Shown: piece after piece, positions 52,798-60,008 of the stretch
Position numbering within the stretch: the stretch's first letter is position 1
How the letters are laid out: each line of letters begins with the position of its first letter
DNA from: Thermonema lapsum
GTDB taxonomy: Bacteria; Bacteroidota; Bacteroidia; Cytophagales; Thermonemataceae
Direction of reading: 5' to 3'
Assembly (NCBI RefSeq): GCF_011761635.1
Contig: NZ_JAASRN010000001.1
Span: 372,001-436,000 of the forward strand
DNA length: 64,000 nt
The notes under the pieces: model-generated
The model's database searches: none
The model's input: the letters and a program-made list of their open reading frames with translations, nothing else
What the model was told of the DNA's origin: nothing
Program-made: the position numbers and the translations under genes

Positions 52798-53730
52798 TTA
52801 CTTTATATTATCAACTATTAAAGTTGTATTAAAAACAAGCATTTTTAAATAAGTGCTTGCAGGGGAAGAAGCGTCTCCCAAAGAGTCAGAGTATAGACCG
52901 GGAACCAATTTCACTTTATGCCCCTTGTTTTGACAGCTTTCTACCACACTCTGTAAGGCTTTTGGGGAAACCGTAGTTTCTGCAAATATGGCTTTTACAT
53001 CATTTCCTATAATGAAAGAGACCAACGCTGCCACATCATACAAACCAGCTTCCGATATAGTAGAGATTCCCTGCAGTCCCTTTACTTGAATTTCGTAACG
53101 TCGTCCATAGTATTCGAATGCATCATGAGCAGTAACCAATATCTTGCGCTCAGTAGGCACTTCTTTAAATTTTTCTTTTATCATAGCGTGCACACTATCA
53201 ATCGCTTCTTTATATGAAGCTGCATTTTGTTTAAAGTAAGCAGCCATTGTAGGATAATGTACCGACAACTTGGAGGCTACTTCAGCCACAATTATTTTCA
53301 TTAACAATGGATCGAACCAAATATGGGGGTCATAGGTAGAGCTACCTACCTGAATCAATTGTTCTTTCGGTAGAGCATCACCTAATGCATAACAGGGTTT
53401 TTGTTGAGAAAGCTTGTTCAAGGCTTCACTTAGTTTTCCTTCTAAGTGTAAACCATTGTAAAAGATGATGTCTGCCTCTTTAAACAAGGTAAAATCTTTT
53501 TGTGTAGCTTTATATAGGTGGGGGTCTACACCGGGACCCATAATACTCGTCACTTCCATTGAATCCTTCACGATGTTACGAACAACATCCGCCATAATGT
53601 TGGTTGTAACTACAATGCGCGCTTTGTAACGCTGGGAACTTTGCTGTCTATCATTGGAGCAGGCAAGCACTATGCAAGCGCTTATAAATATTGTTATGTA
53701 AACAAAAGTTCTATTGAATATTGTCTTCAT
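52798..53730 (-). CDS. ytgA: Metal-binding lipoprotein of the ABC importer (YtgA/MntA/TroA-like)
   Basis: A 310-residue cluster 9 substrate-binding protein. The signal peptide ends in VLAC (Cys near residue 24), so it is a lipoprotein. The metal site is formed by the His in GPGVDPHLYKAT, the His in YDPHIWFDP, the His in TAHDAFEYYGRRY and an acidic residue in the C-terminal GLYSDSLGDASS. There is no His-rich loop of the ZnuA type, which together with the operon repressors argues for Mn or Fe rather than Zn. Its start overlaps the mntR gene by 20 bp. Confidence 0.93.
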   Translation of the reverse strand: MKTIFNRTFVYITIFISACIVLACSNDRQQSSQRYKARIVVTTNIMADVVRNIVKDSMEVTSIMGPGVDPHLYKATQKDFTLFKEADIIFYNGLHLEGKLSEALNKLSQQKPCYALGDALPKEQLIQVGSSTYDPHIWFDPLLMKIIVAEVASKLSVHYPTMAAYFKQNAASYKEAIDSVHAMIKEKFKEVPTERKILVTAHDAFEYYGRRYEIQVKGLQGISTISEAGLYDVAALVSFIIGNDVKAIFAETTVSPKALQSVVESCQNKGHKVKLVPGLYSDSLGDASSPASTYLKMLVFNTTLIVDNIK

Positions 53731-54382
53731 GATTTACAATAATTTGGGAAGCTATCAAATGGGATAAGTTCAATACTTTGTTGTTTATATCAACTTCTAT
53801 ACTTAAATCGAAAGAAATTCTGTCTATCACATAAATATGTGATCCAATGAATAGGTTTATCTTATTTAAATAGTTTAAAAAGTCTTTTTTATCATTCTTA
53901 ACAGCTACTACTTTTAGTTTTTTCCCAGTGGGAGCTTGTGACAAAGGAAAACCCTCAACAGGCTGAAAATCACCGTTAGGAGAGGGGATAGGATCGCCAT
54001 GAGGGTCATATTTTGGATAGCCTAAATACTCGTCTAAGCGACTAATGAGCAGATCACTTTCTATGTGTTCCAGTTGTTCGGCAATAGGGTGAATTTGTTC
54101 CCAAGTAAAACCAAGGCATTTTACCAGGAAAGTCTCCCATAAACGATGCTTCCTGACAATATTTATTGCAATTTCCCTGCCTTTTGAAGTTAACTGTATA
54201 GGTTTATATGGCTCATGCTGAATAAGTCCCTTTTTTGTTAATTTTTTTAACATATCACTCACGGATGCAGGTGTATTTTGAAGGGCTTGTGCTATACTCT
54301 GATTATGTACCGCCTCACTTCTTTCTGTTAGCATATAAATAGTTTTCAAATAATTCTCCTCTGTCAGCGATAGTTTAGACAT
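53711..54382 (-). CDS. mntR: DtxR/MntR-family metal-dependent repressor
   Basis: A 223-residue repressor with winged helix (residues 1-72, TEENYLKTIYMLTE, VSDMLKKLTKKGLI), dimer/metal domain (73-140, RKHRLWETFLVKCLGF, IHPIAEQLEHIESDLL) and a C-terminal FeoA/SH3-like domain (150-223). His79, Glu83, His98, Glu102, Glu105 and His106 stand at the same numbers as the DtxR ligands (Cys102 there). Asn10 replaces the DtxR Met10. It is first in the operon and so likely represses itself and the importer when Mn or Fe is plentiful. Confidence 0.92.
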   Translation of the reverse strand: MSKLSLTEENYLKTIYMLTERSEAVHNQSIAQALQNTPASVSDMLKKLTKKGLIQHEPYKPIQLTSKGREIAINIVRKHRLWETFLVKCLGFTWEQIHPIAEQLEHIESDLLISRLDEYLGYPKYDPHGDPIPSPNGDFQPVEGFPLSQAPTGKKLKVVAVKNDKKDFLNYLNKINLFIGSHIYVIDRISFDLSIEVDINNKVLNLSHLIASQIIVNHEDNIQ

Positions 54383-54397
54383 ACTTTATGGTTGTTA

Positions 54398-54495
54398 GAG
54401 AATAATAAGCGAATGTAAGAATAAGATTTGTAAAAATCAAATTTTAGGTTATTCTCAATTTTTTGTTAAAAATTTTAACAAAAAATTGAGAATAA
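54398..54495 (-). promoter_or_regulatory. Operator region with a perfect 47-bp palindrome upstream of mntR
   Basis: Positions 54449-54471 and 54473-54495 are exact inverse copies (23 bp each) around a single central A at 54472. The ends read TTATTCTC and GAGAATAA. GAGAATAA also occurs at 54398-54405, and AAGAATAA at 54417-54424. TTAGGTTA (54444-54451), the left half of the classical DtxR consensus, touches the palindrome. The region lies 16-113 bp upstream of mntR, so binding of MntR or of the freed YtgCR repressor is the likely function. No good TAnnTTTG is seen. Confidence 0.6.
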
Positions 54496-54865
54496 ATTAT
54501 TTGTGATTTAAGCAAACACATATTGTTGGAAAGTTTTGAAAACAAGGCTTTCCTGTCATTGTGATTCTCCTATGTAGGTTCTTAGAAAAAAAAAGGGGGG
54601 GGGATAACAGGGTAGAATAATAGGAACTTCTTAACTCTTGTTTAGGAGTTAGGATTGTTGTCTCCTATCGAGAAGGTAAAGAAAGGTGTTGGCTCTTTGC
54701 CATATCGGATACATTCTTGTAATTGCTATTACGACAATATTCTTCTATATTCACGCTTAAGTGTACATCATTTATTGTTGTGCCAAATTTTATTTTTTAT
54801 TTAATTGTAATTAATTGTTATTCAAACGTTTACACAACTTATATTAAAGTAAAACTTTATTTAAT
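54496..54865. other. Gene-free stretch between metal operon control region and dapD
   Basis: No gene is supported. It contains an A9G9 homopolymer junction (54586-54603), the 14-bp core of an I-SceI-like site (54601-54614), a weak hairpin (AACTC / GAGTT around 54634-54651), and TCAAACGTTT (54822-54831), a motif repeated upstream of the OmpA gene at 55743. The dapD promoter should be in the last 80 bp. Confidence 0.45.
54586..54603. repeat. A9G9 homopolymer tract
   Basis: Nine A (54586-54594) directly followed by nine G (54595-54603). A tract like this is prone to slipped-strand length change. It lies 204 bp before mntR and 263 bp before dapD. Confidence 0.8.
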
Positions 54866-55684
54866 ATGGATGCAGAAAACTTAGTAAAAAAGGCTTGGGA
54901 CCAACGCGAACTTTTGCAAGAAAAAGAAGTGCAAGACGCTATCCGGCAAACCATTGACTTGCTGGATAAGGGGCAGTTGCGTGTGGCACAACCGGTAGAA
55001 AATGACACATGGGTAGTAAACGAATGGGTAAAAAAGGCTGTTATCATGTATTTTCAAATTCAGCCAATGGAAAGCATTAAGCTTGGTCCTTTTGAGTTTT
55101 ATGATAAAATTCCTTTGAAGTCAGACTATGCACAGAAAAGAGTGCGAGTAGTACCCCATGCCATTGCCCGTTATGGTTCTTTTGTAAACGAAGGTGTCAT
55201 TCTTATGCCCTCTTATATCAATATAGGTGCTTATGTGGATAGTGGTACTATGATTGACACATGGGCTACGGTGGGGAGTTGTGCTCAAATAGGCAAAAAT
55301 GTCCATGTAAGTGGAGGGGTTGGCATAGGTGGTGTATTGGAACCACCACAAGCGGCACCTGTTATCGTAGAAGACGGCGCTTTCATTGGCTCCCGTTGCA
55401 TCATAGTAGAAGGCGTAAGGGTGGGAAAAGAAGCCGTACTGGGGGCGAATGTAACTCTGACCATGAGTACCAAGATATTTGATGTCTCTAACGAAGGTGA
55501 GGTAAAAGAACTTCGCGGTTACATTCCACCACGCTCGGTAGTTATTCCCGGCTCTTATCCCAAAAAGTTTGGAAATCGTGAGTTCCATGTACCATGCGCC
55601 TTGATTATAGGAAAAAGAAAGGAGAGTACAGATCTTAAAACATCTTTAAATCAAGCGCTTAGAGAATTCGAACTAACCGTGTAA
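54866..55684 (+). CDS. dapD: 2,3,4,5-tetrahydropyridine-2,6-dicarboxylate N-succinyltransferase
   Basis: A 272-residue enzyme of the succinylase branch of lysine and diaminopimelate synthesis. The left-handed beta-helix repeats are plain: GVILMPSYINIGAYVDSGTM, DTWATVGSCAQIGKNVHVSG, VIVEDGAFIGSRCIIVEGVR and KEAVLGANVTLTMSTKI. The N-terminal helical domain has the usual WVVNEWVKKAVIMYF phrase. It appears monocistronic; the gene after it starts 92 bp downstream. Confidence 0.96.
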   Translation: MDAENLVKKAWDQRELLQEKEVQDAIRQTIDLLDKGQLRVAQPVENDTWVVNEWVKKAVIMYFQIQPMESIKLGPFEFYDKIPLKSDYAQKRVRVVPHAIARYGSFVNEGVILMPSYINIGAYVDSGTMIDTWATVGSCAQIGKNVHVSGGVGIGGVLEPPQAAPVIVEDGAFIGSRCIIVEGVRVGKEAVLGANVTLTMSTKIFDVSNEGEVKELRGYIPPRSVVIPGSYPKKFGNREFHVPCALIIGKRKESTDLKTSLNQALREFELTV

Positions 55685-55775
55685 GATGTAACTTTTTTTG
55701 TTACTTTTCGTATATATTTATATTAGTAACTTGAATGCGTTATCAAACGTTTGAAATACGAAAAGTAATTATACT

Positions 55776-56924
55776 ATGCGCAGGCTATGGACTTCTTCTC
55801 GCTATTGGGCAATGGGATTACTTCTGTTCTCATTGCCTTTTGCTGCATGTTCACCCTATAAGCAGGCAATGAAGGGAAGCAAAAAAGAGAGAATGGCTCA
55901 ACAAGAGCAGCTACTTAGAGAGTACCAAACCAAATTACTACGGCTTAAAGAAGACTCTATGGAGCTTGCACGCCAAGCAGATGAATTGGTGCGTATGCTT
56001 GGAGAGTCTCAGCTGAAGGAGCGACGCAATGCACAAAAACTATACCGCTATTCTCAGATTATAGACAAAGCAACGCTTTATCAGCAACAACTGGAGTATA
56101 TACGCCGCCAGATAGTCCACACTTTGCTTACTCATGAAATAGACAACATCCAAGTAATCAAAGAGAAAGACGGGGTGCGTATAACTATCTTGGATGAGCT
56201 GTTGTTTCCGACCGGTAGTGCTCGTATTAGTGCGGAAGGGCAAAGAGCTATCAAGTATTTGAGTGAAACACTTAATGAAATAGCTGGTATTAATATTACC
56301 ATAGAAGGACATACAGACAATATCCCACTTCGTGGGCACCCGCTTTACAAAAATAATTGGGAGTTGAGTTTGGCACGTGCCTCAGAAGTAGGGCGTTATA
56401 TGGCAAGTTGTAATTTTCCCCAAGACAAGGTGGCTATTTCCGGAAAGGGCGACCGGTATCCACTGGCAGACAATTCCACCCCAGAAGGGCGGCGTATCAA
56501 TAGACGTACGGATATTATTGTAATCCCTGATTGGAGCGCAGTATTTAACCTTATTTTAGAAGGCATAGAAGAAGGGAACTCACAAAATACTATTGTAATG
56601 CCGGTCCGCTATCCTGCAAGCGAGGATAGCGAAAAAAAAAACAGAGCTTCGTTAAATGATACAAGTAGTACAGAATCCAAAGAAAAAGTACAAGGTGGAG
56701 TCATATACGGTACTCCCATCGGAAAGATAGAAAGGAAAGCCAATCATGTATCCGGAACAGATCAACAAAAAGAAGCCCCCAAGGTGTTAATGAATAGTTG
56801 GACTACTTTTTTTAGGCAGTGGGATATGCTGGTATTTTCTTATTGTAGTTTTGGGCTCTTGTGGCAAATCGGAAGTAGCTGTTACGAGCTTATGTATTCT
56901 AAATACTGCGTATTAGTCATATAG
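55776..56924 (+). CDS. OmpA-family lipoprotein with atypical C-terminal tail
   Basis: A 382-residue protein. The signal peptide ends in FAAC, so it is a lipoprotein. A coiled-coil region (35-115) precedes an OmpA/MotB peptidoglycan-binding domain (about 125-255): LLFPTGSARISAEGQRAIKY, ITIEGHTDNIPLRGHPLYKN, NWELSLARASEVGRYM and EGRRINRRTDIIV. It should tie an outer- or inner-membrane lipid anchor to the cell wall. The last 45 residues (from NSWTTFF) are hydrophobic and Cys/Trp-rich, unlike any OmpA tail; the +1 frame here reads like a lipoprotein signal ending LGSC. A frameshift or fused remnant is possible. Confidence 0.85.
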   Translation: MRRLWTSSRYWAMGLLLFSLPFAACSPYKQAMKGSKKERMAQQEQLLREYQTKLLRLKEDSMELARQADELVRMLGESQLKERRNAQKLYRYSQIIDKATLYQQQLEYIRRQIVHTLLTHEIDNIQVIKEKDGVRITILDELLFPTGSARISAEGQRAIKYLSETLNEIAGINITIEGHTDNIPLRGHPLYKNNWELSLARASEVGRYMASCNFPQDKVAISGKGDRYPLADNSTPEGRRINRRTDIIVIPDWSAVFNLILEGIEEGNSQNTIVMPVRYPASEDSEKKNRASLNDTSSTESKEKVQGGVIYGTPIGKIERKANHVSGTDQQKEAPKVLMNSWTTFFRQWDMLVFSYCSFGLLWQIGSSCYELMYSKYCVLVI

Positions 56925-56949
56925 TGTAACTTTTACATCAGTATTTTTA

Positions 56950-56989
56950 CATAAAAAAGCGCTGTAGAGTGGTACAGCGCTTTTTTATG
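56950..56989. terminator. Bidirectional terminator between OmpA and dehydrogenase genes
   Basis: A 17-bp perfect stem (56950-56966 with 56973-56989), core GCGCTGTA / TACAGCGC, 6-nt loop, with A6 and T6 runs on both sides. Confidence 0.93.
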
Positions 56990-57002
56990 TACTCTGCATT
57001 AT

Positions 57003-57896
57003 TTATTTACTGAAACGTGGTGAAGGTTTAAGGTTTTTGTGGTCGCTCCAGTCATAGAAGCCTCTGCCGCTTTTAGCACCTAACTCGCCGGCTTCTACCA
57101 TATTTACCAATAGGGGGCAGGGAGCATATTTATCCCTTCCAAAGCCATCATAAAGCACCTTTAAGATGAACAAACAAACATCAAGCCCTATAAAGTCTGC
57201 CAATTGCAAAGGTCCCATAGGATGTGCCATGCCCAACTTCATTACTTGGTCTATCTCTTCCACACCTGCAACCCCCTGAAAGAGTGCTTCAATGGCTTCA
57301 TTTATCATGGGCATTAAAATACGGTTAGAGACAAAACCCGGATAATCGTTTACTTCTACAGGCACTTTGTTTAAAGCAATAGATAAGTCCATGATTGCCT
57401 TAGTGGTCTCATTATCAGTCATATAGCCGCGTATTACTTCAACCAATTTCATAACTGGCACCGGGTTCATAAAGTGCATGCCGATTACTTTTTCTGGACG
57501 TTGTGTAACCGCTCCCAAGGTAGTTATCGAAATAGAGGAGGTGTTGCTCGCCAAGATAGCATGAGCCGGTGCGTGAGTGTCTATTTGACGAAATAATTCT
57601 TTTTTAATGTCTATTTGTTCGGTAGCGGCTTCTATCACAATATCTGCCTGTTTTACAGCTTTTGTAAGTTCAGTAGAGGTTTTTATGCGGGCAAGCGCAG
57701 CTATTTTTTCATCTTCAGTTAGAATTCCTTTCTTTACTTGCCTGTCCATATTGTTAGATATGACAGAAAGGGCTTTTTCAAGCGCTTCTTTACGAATATC
57801 AACCATCGTGGTGGTGTAACCGTGCTGGGCAAATATATGACAGATGCCATTTCCCATAGTGCCGGCACCTATTATTACTGCATTTTTAATCTCCAT
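57003..57896 (-). CDS. hbd: 3-hydroxyacyl-CoA (3-hydroxybutyryl-CoA) dehydrogenase
   Basis: A 297-residue NAD-dependent dehydrogenase that oxidises L-3-hydroxyacyl-CoA or runs in reverse. The Rossmann motif is GAGTMG (10-15); catalytic residues lie in ASNTSSISIT, GMHFMNPVPVMKLVEVI (His and Glu) and PGFVSNRILMPMINEA (Asn). GPLQLADFIGLDV and SGRGFYDW close the C-terminal domain. The single-domain length fits Hbd/PaaH, not the fused FadB type. Together with the thiolase at 43429 it could serve fatty-acid or butyrate-type metabolism. Confidence 0.94.
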   Translation of the reverse strand: MEIKNAVIIGAGTMGNGICHIFAQHGYTTTMVDIRKEALEKALSVISNNMDRQVKKGILTEDEKIAALARIKTSTELTKAVKQADIVIEAATEQIDIKKELFRQIDTHAPAHAILASNTSSISITTLGAVTQRPEKVIGMHFMNPVPVMKLVEVIRGYMTDNETTKAIMDLSIALNKVPVEVNDYPGFVSNRILMPMINEAIEALFQGVAGVEEIDQVMKLGMAHPMGPLQLADFIGLDVCLFILKVLYDGFGRDKYAPCPLLVNMVEAGELGAKSGRGFYDWSDHKNLKPSPRFSK

Positions 57897-57934
57897 AGTT
57901 TTTAATGTTTGGTTGTTGTTGCCTTATATTGGCA

Positions 57935-57942
57935 AATATAAC
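57935..57942 (-). promoter_or_regulatory. Predicted -7 element of hbd with a small inverted repeat at the start site
   Basis: Minus-strand TATATTTG matches TAnnTTTG, and the ATG follows about 40 nt later. TTGCC (57921-57925) and GGCAA (57933-57937) form an inverted repeat at the likely start site, a place where a repressor could act. Confidence 0.5.
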
Positions 57943-57997
57943 TTAAATGTGAGCAAAAAAAGAGAAATGAATCTCATTGTTTTTTTGTCAAAAAGAA

Positions 57998-58097
57998 TTA
58001 ACAAATGTTAAATATTATACAAAAACTTGCTGATAACAAAAGTTAATTGTTATATTTGTTATCAATATTGAAACAGTCTATTAAAAACATTTGTTAA
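57998..58097. promoter_or_regulatory. Paired inverted 12-mers flanking the XRE promoter
   Basis: TTAACAAATGTT (57998-58009) and its exact inverse AACATTTGTTAA (58086-58097) flank the promoter; the second ends one base before the XRE start codon. Repressor binding at both sites with DNA looping, or a leader hairpin, are possible. Confidence 0.45.
58027..58063 (+). promoter_or_regulatory. Predicted XRE gene promoter overlapped by a palindromic operator
   Basis: TTG (58027-58029), 21-nt spacer, TATATTTG (58051-58058). GATAACAAA (58032-58040) and TTTGTTATC (58055-58063) are exact inverse copies; one lies between the boxes and the other covers the -7 element. This arrangement suits autorepression by the XRE protein just downstream. 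Confidence 0.6.
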
Positions 58098-58098
58098 T

Positions 58099-58497
58099 AT
58101 GACTCAAAATGTTAATTTAATTAACGAGCGCTTAAAGCATTTGTTAAAAATATTAAGCGTAACACCTTCTCAGTTTGCGGACGGTATGGGAGTGCCTCGG
58201 GCAACTATTTCACACCTATTAGCCGGGCGCAATAAGCCCAGTATTGATTTTATCAACAAGCTTCATGAAACATATCCGCACATCAACATCAACTGGCTGC
58301 TCTTTGGAGAACTTCCTATTTTTAGGAATGCCCAAAAAGATGAAACTAATCAGATACTGCCTTCGTTTCCTGTTAGCGATTATGAAAAAATAACAGGTAA
58401 GCGCATTGACAAGATTATTATTTTTTATTCAGATCAAACTTTCGAACTTTTTCATGCGTCTCTTGAGCATGATGGCTCGCCTAAACGCTCTGTATAA
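58099..58497 (+). CDS. XRE-family transcriptional regulator
   Basis: A 132-residue DNA-binding protein. Residues 8-68 form a Cro/CI-type helix-turn-helix (INERLKHLLKILSVTPSQFA, GVPRATISHLLAGRNKPSID, FINKLHETYPHININWLLFG). The C-terminal part ends in KRIDKIIIFYSDQTFELF, a short conserved tail seen in many Bacteroidota XRE proteins. Palindromes in its own promoter point to autoregulation. The next gene (MORN-repeat protein) starts 20 bp downstream and may be a target or co-transcribed. Confidence 0.9.
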   Translation: MTQNVNLINERLKHLLKILSVTPSQFADGMGVPRATISHLLAGRNKPSIDFINKLHETYPHININWLLFGELPIFRNAQKDETNQILPSFPVSDYEKITGKRIDKIIIFYSDQTFELFHASLEHDGSPKRSV

Positions 58498-58517
58498 TTT
58501 GTAAAATAAGTTACATT

Positions 58518-59942
58518 ATGTTAAGTATTGAATTTCGACGAGCTTACTTACGAGTTCGACGGGCTCTTTTGCAAGCTCGACCAACTCACTTATATGGGCT
58601 CGAACGCCTTGTCATAGGTTTGTTAATTGTGGGTGTCAACTTTTATTCGACTGCTCAAATAAAAGATGTTTTTGTATTGGAGTATCCAGACACCAATGTA
58701 GTAAAAGCTCGTTTTGGGGTACTGATATTTCCAGAAGATACACTACTGCACGGAGAGTACCGTACTTATTTCAAGAGTGGCAGAAAAGCCGTTGAAGGTA
58801 CTTATGAAAAAGGGTTACGTGTTGGTGTATTTTATCAATATTACGATAGCACTGGCTCCCCTATCAAAGCCATTGCACATTACAACTCTTTTGGAAGATT
58901 AGATGGAGACTACATCGTTTTCTATCCGAATGGCGATACATTGCAATACACCATATACCGTAATGACACGATGCTACTTACTAAATCTTTTTATCATGAC
59001 GGTGTGTTGCGCAACATGAGCCAGTTCAAAAACGGTAAACTTCATGGTGAAGTGCTCGAATATTACCCTAATGGTGTATTAAAAAGCAAAATTGAATACA
59101 AAGAAGGAAAACAACACGGCACGGCGCTACTCTACTACCCTTCGGGGGCTTTGAAGTCAGAAGAGAGTTATATAGATAGCTTTCAAGATGGATGGATTAG
59201 AACTTACTTCGATACAACAGGCACACCCAAAGGTGCCTTAGCTATAGAAATGCAGGTCAAAAAAAGCATGAGAGAAGGAATATTCAGGCGCTATAACCCA
59301 GAAGGCAAACTACTGGAAGAAGGATTCTTTAAGCAAAACCTACCTCATGGACCATATAAAGAATACTACCCCGATGGGAAGATACGCCGAGAAATTTATT
59401 ATGATATGGGACACCGCATAGGACAAGCTACCCATTATCATAAAAACGGACAAATAGCCAAGATGATTCAATACAAAAACAGAGAAATAGAGCAGTCTGT
59501 TGTAGAATTTGATTCTCTGGGCAATAAGCTACGCGAATATAAATTATACAAAAACAAACCGCTCGGCAAGTGGTTGGAGTATTATACCAACGGAAATGTA
59601 AAAGAGAAAAGAGAATATAAAGGAGGTGTGCTGGAGGGTTGGTTGGAAACGTACGATGAATTGGGACAATTGCAAAAGAAAGAGCCTTACAAGTCCGGGA
59701 GGCTGGAAGGGGAAGCCATATACTACTACCCCAACGGAAAAATACACGAGAAGATAACCTACAAGTACGGTTATAAACATGGCGCTTACATAGAATACAG
59801 TCCGGAGGGCAAAGAAAAACGCATCGGTCGCTTTGCCAATGGACTACCTCATGGCGAGTGGATAGTGCACACTAAAGAAGGCAGCAAGAAGATGCTATAT
59901 CAACATGGAGTCATCATGAAAGAAGAGCTGCTACAACCTTGA
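58518..59942 (+). CDS. MORN/YwqK-type repeat protein
   Basis: A 474-residue protein built from about 14 MORN-variant repeats of roughly 22-25 residues (G.Y..Y..NG...... type), for example HGEVLEYYPNGVLKSKIEY, HGTALLYYPSGALKSEESY, HGPYKEYYPDGKIRREIYY and EGEAIYYYPNGKIHEKITY. A hydrophobic segment (LVIGLLIVGVNFY, about 31-43) followed by STAQ looks like a signal peptide, but it is preceded by an Arg-rich stretch (residues 6-30) encoded by 21-bp tandem repeats, so the n-region is abnormal. Its function is unknown; these repeats often occur in surface or secreted Bacteroidota proteins. Confidence 0.82.
   Translation: MLSIEFRRAYLRVRRALLQARPTHLYGLERLVIGLLIVGVNFYSTAQIKDVFVLEYPDTNVVKARFGVLIFPEDTLLHGEYRTYFKSGRKAVEGTYEKGLRVGVFYQYYDSTGSPIKAIAHYNSFGRLDGDYIVFYPNGDTLQYTIYRNDTMLLTKSFYHDGVLRNMSQFKNGKLHGEVLEYYPNGVLKSKIEYKEGKQHGTALLYYPSGALKSEESYIDSFQDGWIRTYFDTTGTPKGALAIEMQVKKSMREGIFRRYNPEGKLLEEGFFKQNLPHGPYKEYYPDGKIRREIYYDMGHRIGQATHYHKNGQIAKMIQYKNREIEQSVVEFDSLGNKLREYKLYKNKPLGKWLEYYTNGNVKEKREYKGGVLEGWLETYDELGQLQKKEPYKSGRLEGEAIYYYPNGKIHEKITYKYGYKHGAYIEYSPEGKEKRIGRFANGLPHGEWIVHTKEGSKKMLYQHGVIMKEELLQP
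58536..58600 (+). repeat. Imperfect 21-23-bp tandem repeat in the 5' end of the MORN gene
   Basis: Three units start with CGAC: 58536-58556, 58557-58577 and 58578-58600, and a partial fourth starts at 58601. They encode RRAYLRV, RRALLQA and RPTHLYGL. Their TTCGAC..GCTC style resembles short interspersed repeats in other bacterial genomes, so this may be a repeat element captured by the gene. Confidence 0.6.
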
Positions 59943-60008
59943 CAAAAAGGATTGCATACGCTTAAAATTTGTAACTTGCTTGCCCAAAAGAAACTTACAA
60001 TTAAGTTT

